Positions 58,901 to 64,000 of a stretch of 64,000 bases of DNA are shown piece after piece; position 1 is the stretch's first letter, and the number at the start of each line of letters is the position of its first letter. The notes under the pieces were generated by a model. It was not told the origin of the DNA. It ran no database searches and was given only the letters and a program-made list of their open reading frames with translations. The stretch is from Monosiga brevicollis MX1 (Eukaryota; Opisthokonta; Choanoflagellata; Craspedida; Salpingoecidae): assembly GCF_000002865.3 (NCBI RefSeq), contig NW_001865043.1, forward strand, positions 956,872 to 1,020,871, read 5' to 3'. The position numbers and the translations under genes are program-made.

Positions 58901-59383
58901 GAATGGTGGCTTGAAGAGAAATGTTCAGCTGTTGATTGGTGTCGGCAATTGTTCCAGCCAGCTATGCCAGGAAGTGTGTGTGTGTGTGTGCGGCCAAAGT
59001 CAAGGGGTGAGTCGATGAGTGAGGGAGTGAGGGGCGGTGGAGCGGGGTGACCAAGCCGGAATGATCAAGCACAGGCCACCAGGATACGGGCTCGTACGGA
59101 GGAGATATTGGCTTGAAGGGCATTGCGCATCTGCACGACACTGGTGCGGTAATTGCCATCCAAAACTACAAACTCGACATCCTTCAAGGAGAAGGGCGAG
59201 CGGTGAGGGGGCGAGACAGTGTGGGTCCTGCTCACGCATGTGTGCATTGCGAGGTCCTACCGTCGCCTCCATCACGATCGTGCCCTCTGTGACCTCCATG
59301 CTAGGCTCGGCGCCCAGCCCACTCCATACCGTTGTGAGCAACAACAGAAGAACAGCACCTCGCCTCAGCCAAGGCAAGGCCAT
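55988..59383 (-). CDS. Secreted coiled-coil protein with two COLFI (fibrillar collagen C-propeptide-like) domains, paralogue A
   Basis: About thirteen small exons on the minus strand. ATG 59383 gives a signal peptide (MALPWLRRGAVLLLLLTTVW). Helical stalk exons follow (NQQLNISLQATIRELDELF; LSQLNELRAQTQSNISALAE) and form a coiled coil with N-glycosylation sequons. Two COLFI modules follow. Module 1 (about 58245-57085): SCQAIFNVN, GTYWL, IDPNGQSTHDAVQLKC, SIQLDCRGVI, FDNCSQNHVDELGLSIYD, LPIVD, NESFGF. Module 2 (about 56980-55988): SCLDIFMHG, YYIDPNGGLRNDSVRVFCNM, GGGWTGI, VPFKAWNPSG, LTVACQDALVYY, YKGYNDVLWTYESDG, DNCKAND, LPIRDFAPRD, FIGVHFSFVWVR, TGA 55988-55990. These match the collagen landmarks 'SGEYWIDPNQG', 'VYCNMETG', 'YHCKNSVAY', 'DGCTSHTG' and 'LPIIDVAPLD'. 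There is no Gly-X-Y helix. Confidence 0.82.
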
Positions 59384-59714
59384 GTTGCTGTGATCAGTCG
59401 GCATTGCCGAGAGCATCAAGCATCAGGGATCAACCGCGCGCGCGCGCAATAAAAAGAAGAAGGACCACGACAACCACCACGACACCACCACCACAAAAAA
59501 AAAATGCGCACTGGGGGATGGCACGGAAAAAGCTCTGGTTGTGGTGTGTGTGTGTGACGACGGGCTGACTTGAGGGATGAATGGCGACACACACATCTTC
59601 AACTGCACATGTCAGATAAAACACACACACACAAACAAGTTGTTGAGATGTGTGATGTGATGATGTGTGCAATTGCTGATGAGGGAATTCAAATTCAAAC
59701 ACTGTTTATGGTCA
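59384..59714. other. Spacer between COLFI paralogues
   Basis: Short intergenic region with CA/GT-rich and CCACCA-like runs. It must contain the promoter of paralogue A. Nothing coding is recognised. Confidence 0.6.
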
Positions 59715-62700
59715 TCAGCGAATCCAGACAGAGGTAAAGTTGAGGCCGATGTGCTCATTCGGTCCCGACAAGTCGGAGGGGGCAAAGTCGACGATAGGCA
59801 GTCCTACGCAAGACAGGATGTGCGTGAGCGATTGTTGTTGTGGCGTGCACGTGCAGCCATTCAGCAGGCGATGAGAACGTACGGTCAGCTTGACCCGTGA
59901 GGGAGATCACTGAGGCTCGGCGCACAGAGTCGTTGGCCTTGCAACCATCATGTAACACCTGGAGTGTACATGCAGTTGGCGCCGGCCGCGTGTGTGGTGT
60001 GAGGAATCGCTGTCGATGAAACGCATGGCACTCGCGCAAGAACAGTCCGTACCGTGTAGTTGGCATTTTGATGCAGCCACTGAAAGCCGTTGTAACCCTC
60101 AAAGATAAAAGCAAAGTTGAGTGACCCATCAGATTCACGCTCATAGACAATGGCATCAATGCAGTCTACCGAAACCATCTGGGTTGCCTCGGAAGAAAGA
60201 GCCAAAAGCGCTGACAGCTGGTTGCTTCTCATGCTGTATGGAATCGTAAAGCCATCGTCCAGGGCTACCACGGGTACAACATTCAGGGGTGAGCGCCGCA
60301 ACAATCCATATGCTCACAGCTTTGGTATACCATGTGTTGATAGTCAATCTAAACGCGCCGTTCATCCCCGAACACTCACTCGAAAAGAAGCGATGTCCAT
60401 CGCCGCCCCCTTCTGAATTCCAAGCCCGGAACGGCACCTGCGTATCAGCCCATGCACGCGATCTTTGTCAAAGGTGTAACAAAACTGTAAAAACACAGCC
60501 GGTTTTGTTGACGATATCAGATCGCAGCTAAAAACGCACTTGTTCGGTGACGGAGACACCCGTCCAGCCTCCGCCCGACTACCAACACACGAACATGAGT
60601 TGGAAAAAAAATTCAAAGTCTCAAAGTCTTCTCGCTTTGTTCTGATCTTGAACAGGTAAGCGCTTTGTGAGCAACGCCAAGCAGGATGGCCGGTGGCCGG
60701 ATAGGCCAATGGCATACCATATTGCAAAAGGCCATCACGTAGTCGCGCGGGTCGCCGCCATTGGGATCAATGGCGTAAAGCGTGTCATTGAAGGCTTGGC
60801 CGTGCATGAAAATGTCTAGACAGGAGCGGCCTGGCCGCAGGCGCGAGCCATAATGGGCCTCTGGGCCAAAAAAATTCTCGGTGAAGCGCACTTCGCCAAT
60901 GCGAAAACCGACATACTCGTTGGCCTAGTGATGTACCGGGAAGCCACAGGTGAGAGCGGCCTCGTGGGAAGGCGTGCAGAGAGTTATGGTTGACGCTAAG
61001 CTTCAAACGCACATCTCCTTGATCGTGGATCCAGAGATCGACAATGGGAAGGGCCGTTGCAGGCCCCTCGAGATCGTAGACGGATAGACCCAGGACATCA
61101 TTGCCATTCTGGGAGCAGTTATCCATGACAATGTTGGGCCGAAAAATGCGGCTGTCAAAGCCTTCTTGGTCGCCAGTGGGTAGCGTCCAGACATCCCCAC
61201 TAAGAGCACGTCCAAGATCGGATCAGATGGCAAAGTGGGAAGCCGAAGCCAGCAACAATAGCAGAGACAGCTGGTGGCGTTGGTCAGAAGCATGGTATGC
61301 AAGCTGATGTCAGGGTTTGCCAACGCTTACTTGAGAGCAACCATGACGATGGGGTTTTCATAGTAATAGGTCCGTTCGTCCCACAGACTTGTCACAATGC
61401 CCATGCAATCCACCTGCACACGCTGGTGGGCACGAGTGGAGTGACGCTGCCAGACAAAACATCGACATGCATGCACACGTGATGAGAATGCGGCGCGGTC
61501 GGGATAGGTGCAATTGTGCCGTTGACTCAAGAATACGTACTGCCAGGGCCTGAATCTGGTGCATGGGAATGCCACCATAATCAAAGGCATCCGCGCCAAG
61601 AGCCGACTGCAAACTGGCATACGAATCGCCACGAGGTGTGCCAAAGTGTTGTCCAAGAGGAAGGATCTCCATGGCTGGTACCACGGTGTAAACGACGTTG
61701 CCTGCCTGTTCCCAAGCGCGACAGCGACGGAGGCGGGGGGACGGCGGGAATAAATTTTGGCGTCAATGAGGAAGGTGCAGGCTTCTTCAGGCCGGGTGCG
61801 GTGACATACCCGCTCGCAAGTCAGCTGCACGGCATCACGTGTGCTGCCGCCATTGGGATCTTTGTTGGTCATTCAGCATCAAGGGTTGTCAAACAACGGG
61901 TGAATCCGACAAGCTGGGCTCGAGCGTACGTGTCCGCGCTAGCAGAGAAGAAGGAGGACTTACCAAGCCAGAAAGTGCCGTTTGAAAAGCTGGGGTCTAC
62001 TTCGTAGATGCCCTGGCAAGAGCGAGCAGCGGCATCCCGCGAAGCTCCATTCAGCGACGCGGCCGAGGGACTATCCAGCTCCAGGGCAGCCACGCGAAGG
62101 CTCAAAGGGGTCACGGCGTCATTGACAATCTTGAAAGAGGCGGGCATGAGCGGCCGCGACCGGTTATCGTGGTGATCAATAGGAAATAGGCGCAGATGTG
62201 GCCGTAACGCACCTCGCTCAGACTATCATCGAGTTGCTCCAGGCGACTATTGACGGTCGTGAAGTTTGCCCCGGCAGCCCGTCCCAGTGCGTCAAGTGCT
62301 TGCAACAAAGCCTGGTATTCGGTCTGTGTGGCACCGAGCTCCTATTGATTCAGCCATCGGGTCAATCCAACCCATCAGATATCCACAGCGTGAGATTTTT
62401 TTTTCTTGTTGCTTCGTTTCCCTCAAATGGCGTGCGTATGTGGCCAGATGTGTGCCCATGCGTCTGCCTAGTTTCCAAGGTACCTCGTGGAGTTGGTGGA
62501 CGACAGCTTGCAGTGAGGCATTCATGTCTTGATTGATATCGCCGAGTTTCGTCGCCAGCTAGCGAGGTGACGGGCGTCACACAGTATCAGCCAATCGGCA
62601 AAAGGCGTCAAAGTTCTGGGCGAAGTCTGTTGTCTTTTGGGCTTCCTTTGCAAAACTTACCGCCGTCAAGTTGTCTTGCAGAGTGTCGTGCAGCTCTCGG

Positions 62701-63003
62701 ATGCTAGTGGTAAGCGTTCCCGAGTCCAGTTCAAAGCGTACGTCCTAGCCCCCCGCCCCACCAGACACCATGAGATGTTTGTTTTCGAGTGGGCGGGATT
62801 GTTTTTTTTCTCACATCGATGTACGCAGGCCTTTTGTCCTCAAGCGGTAGACGCACCTCTGCAACCAGCATAATCACATCGCGGTCCACTGTCATGGTCG
62901 GAGGCTCCTCCTCCAAGGCAGTGGCCACAAGGCCCAGGTTGACCAATGCCACTGCCAGTGCCACCACCACCATCATCACGGTCGGATACTTGGTTGGCGT
63001 CAT
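59715..63003 (-). CDS. Secreted coiled-coil protein with two COLFI domains, paralogue B
   Basis: A tandem copy of the neighbour, same strand and same exon order. ATG 63003 gives a hydrophobic leader (VMMVVVALAVALVNLGLVAT). Stalk exons include MNASLQAVVHQLHEV and YQALLQALDALGRAAGANFT. COLFI module 1 (about 62030-60890): SCQGIYEVD, SNGTFWL, DPNGGSTRDAVQLTC, VQVDCMGIVTSLWDE, MDNCSQNGNDVLGLSVYDLE, LPIVDLW, NEYVGF. Module 2 (about 60818-59715): SCLDIFMHG, AIDPNGGDPRDYVMAFCNM, SGGGWTG, VPFRAWNSEG, VSVDCIDAIVYE, FEGYNGFQW, DGCKANDSVRRASVI, LPIVDFAPSD, EHIGLNFTSVWIR, TGA 59715-59717. Each module keeps the four cysteines that match collagen C1-C4 and C6-C7, and lacks those for C2-C3 and C5-C8. Likely extracellular and oligomeric through the stalk. 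Confidence 0.82.
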
Positions 63004-63358
63004 CTTGAGTGGTGTGTGCGAAAGTGTGCGTGTGTGTGTGTGTGTGTGTGTGATGTTGTGATGATGTGTTTCTTTCGTTCGTGTTCTGTCTCGTGATGTC
63101 AGATAAAAAAGTTCCCGCGCAAAAAAATGTCAGTTTGTCGACAACAGTTTCGCAGTGAAAACGTGTTGAGACACGTTTGCGGGCGCCGTAACGGATAGTT
63201 TTTGAGGGTTGACTGGTTTCTATTGGCGGCGGCGACCGATGGCAGTGGCGGCGCATGCAGAGCGTGCAATTCTGTATGATTGCACGCATTGGTGAATCAG
63301 AGGTTTGGGTATTCTCCACGTCTACCCGCTGTGTCTCGTGTGCCCCGGGACCAGCTCA
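63004..63358. other. Divergent intergenic region
   Basis: A short GT tract (about 63030-63052) lies close to the paralogue B start. The remainder is the upstream region of both divergent genes. Confidence 0.6.
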
Positions 63359-64000
63359 ATGGCCAAAGACGCGTTTGTTCAAGTTCTGGTGGGGAGCGGC
63401 GTTGTGTGTGAGCCGCACCGGCCCTTCTCGTTAAAGACCTCGTTCTTACAAGCTCGACAAGAGCTGGAGAGCAGTGCAAGCCAAGAGTCCGAAACGATCG
63501 TTGACGACCTCGCTGGTAATCTGCCTGCGTTTCGCCCTGAGTGCCCAAGCCCGGCTCCTCTGATATTGTTGGCGTGACTCTCTCTCTTGCTCACCTGGGT
63601 AGCCTGGCTGGAGGAGGCGTTTGCTGACCAGCGCCGCATGCAGCGCTTGCTCCAGCCGCTGGATAGCAATCGGTACCTTGTCGCTGTGCTCCCTTGCCCT
63701 TTTCTCGTGGACCCCCCTCTTTGGCCTTTTCGCCGTCCTACTCTTTTCTTTTCTTGCCTTCTTTTTTTTCAAGTCGTTCATTGGGTGCCTGTTCTCACGT
63801 TTTCCCTCGGCGTGGCTGTCCTGCAGATCACACACGCTTTTGCGCCTGTGCTTGAATGCACGTCCTCTGCAACTCACTGTGCGCGGCAAGATTCTAGAAA
63901 AGGTGGCCGATGTTATGTTAACCGATGATGATTCGTAAGTCTTTGCTGTGTGATGTTGATGGGGCCTTGGAACTTGCGGCTGCTCTCACGCTCTTTGACC
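63359..64000 (+). CDS. Unidentified protein, 5' part only (runs off the window)
   Basis: ATG 63359 opens MAKDAFVQVLVGSGVVCEPH, then FLQARQELESSASQESETIV, with a donor at about 63513 (GCTG|GTAATC). A second exon gives WLEEAFADQRRMQRLLQPLD (about 63603-63671), and a third gives SHTLLRLCLNARPLQLTVRG and KILEKVADVMLTDDDS (about 63826-63933), ending at a donor (GTAAGT). The pieces are helical and Leu-rich, like a HEAT-type helical-repeat protein. The opening 'FVxLLxxSGxxL' recalls the FANCD2 N-terminus, but this is too weak to name it. The next exons are outside the window. Confidence 0.5.

Noticed and set aside
55988-63003. Fibrinogen C-terminal domains in the tandem genes
   Set aside because: The SCxxI...DPNGG...FCNM...GGGW opening resembles fibrinogen, but the later motifs (YxCxxAxVYY, DNCxxND, LPIxDFAPxD) fit COLFI and not fibrinogen.

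Overview
This window is nuclear DNA of a unicellular relative of animals. It most resembles a choanoflagellate of the Monosiga brevicollis type. The reasons are: GC-rich coding DNA; many short introns (about 80-300 bp, GT..AG); closely packed genes on both strands; and animal-like signalling and matrix domains (SH2, PTP, class I PI3K, TSP1, fibrillar-collagen C-propeptide-like domains, mucin-type GalNAc-transferase) beside ordinary eukaryotic housekeeping genes. The species call is inference. Three runs of N mark assembly gaps. Dinucleotide tracts (CT/GA and TG/CA) are frequent and create many false open frames.

Layout. 1-1254: no recognisable gene. 1255-4304 (+): PTP-like protein whose catalytic Cys is Asp. 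4925-7030 (+): intronless secreted beta-helix protein. 7524-7806 (-): two tRNA-Leu(CAA). 8551-10012 (+): SGNH/GDSL hydrolase. 10397-15473 (-): transmembrane protein with TSP1 repeats outside and, inside, a degenerate repeat array and a C-terminal SH2-like domain. 16204-17534 (+): SmB. 18210-20567 (-): PRC1/Ase1/MAP65. 20828-22500 (+): possible axonemal protein. 23180-28754 (+): dynactin p150. 29521-30087 (+): three tRNA-Leu(CAG). 30380-31518 (-): FAHD1. 32081-38955 (+): class I PI3K with an added SH2 and an added DEP domain. 39865-42081 (-): C2H2-finger protein. 44605-45628 (+): ribosomal protein eL21. 46734-49945 (-): eRF3/GSPT1. 50912-54139 (+): polypeptide GalNAc-transferase with extra lectin repeats. 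54501-55630 (-): MITD1. 55988-59383 and 59715-63003 (-): tandem paralogues, each with a signal sequence, a coiled-coil stalk and two COLFI domains. 63359-end (+): start of an unidentified gene.

How they fit together. Four products belong to phosphotyrosine or phosphoinositide signalling or carry its domains: the pseudophosphatase, the TSP1/SH2 receptor-like protein, the SH2-containing PI3K and the DEP domain within it. PRC1, dynactin, the putative axonemal protein and MITD1 concern microtubules or cytokinesis. The COLFI pair, the TSP1 protein, the beta-helix protein and the GalNAc-transferase concern the cell surface or secreted matrix. SmB, eL21, eRF3 and five leucine tRNAs are RNA and translation genes. 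Nothing shows that neighbours are co-regulated beyond several closely spaced divergent starts.

The strongest unusual signals are the PI3K architecture, the tandem-COLFI proteins that lack any collagen helix, and the TSP1/TM/repeat/SH2 protein. All exon joins were made by eye from splice consensus and reading frame and are unverified.
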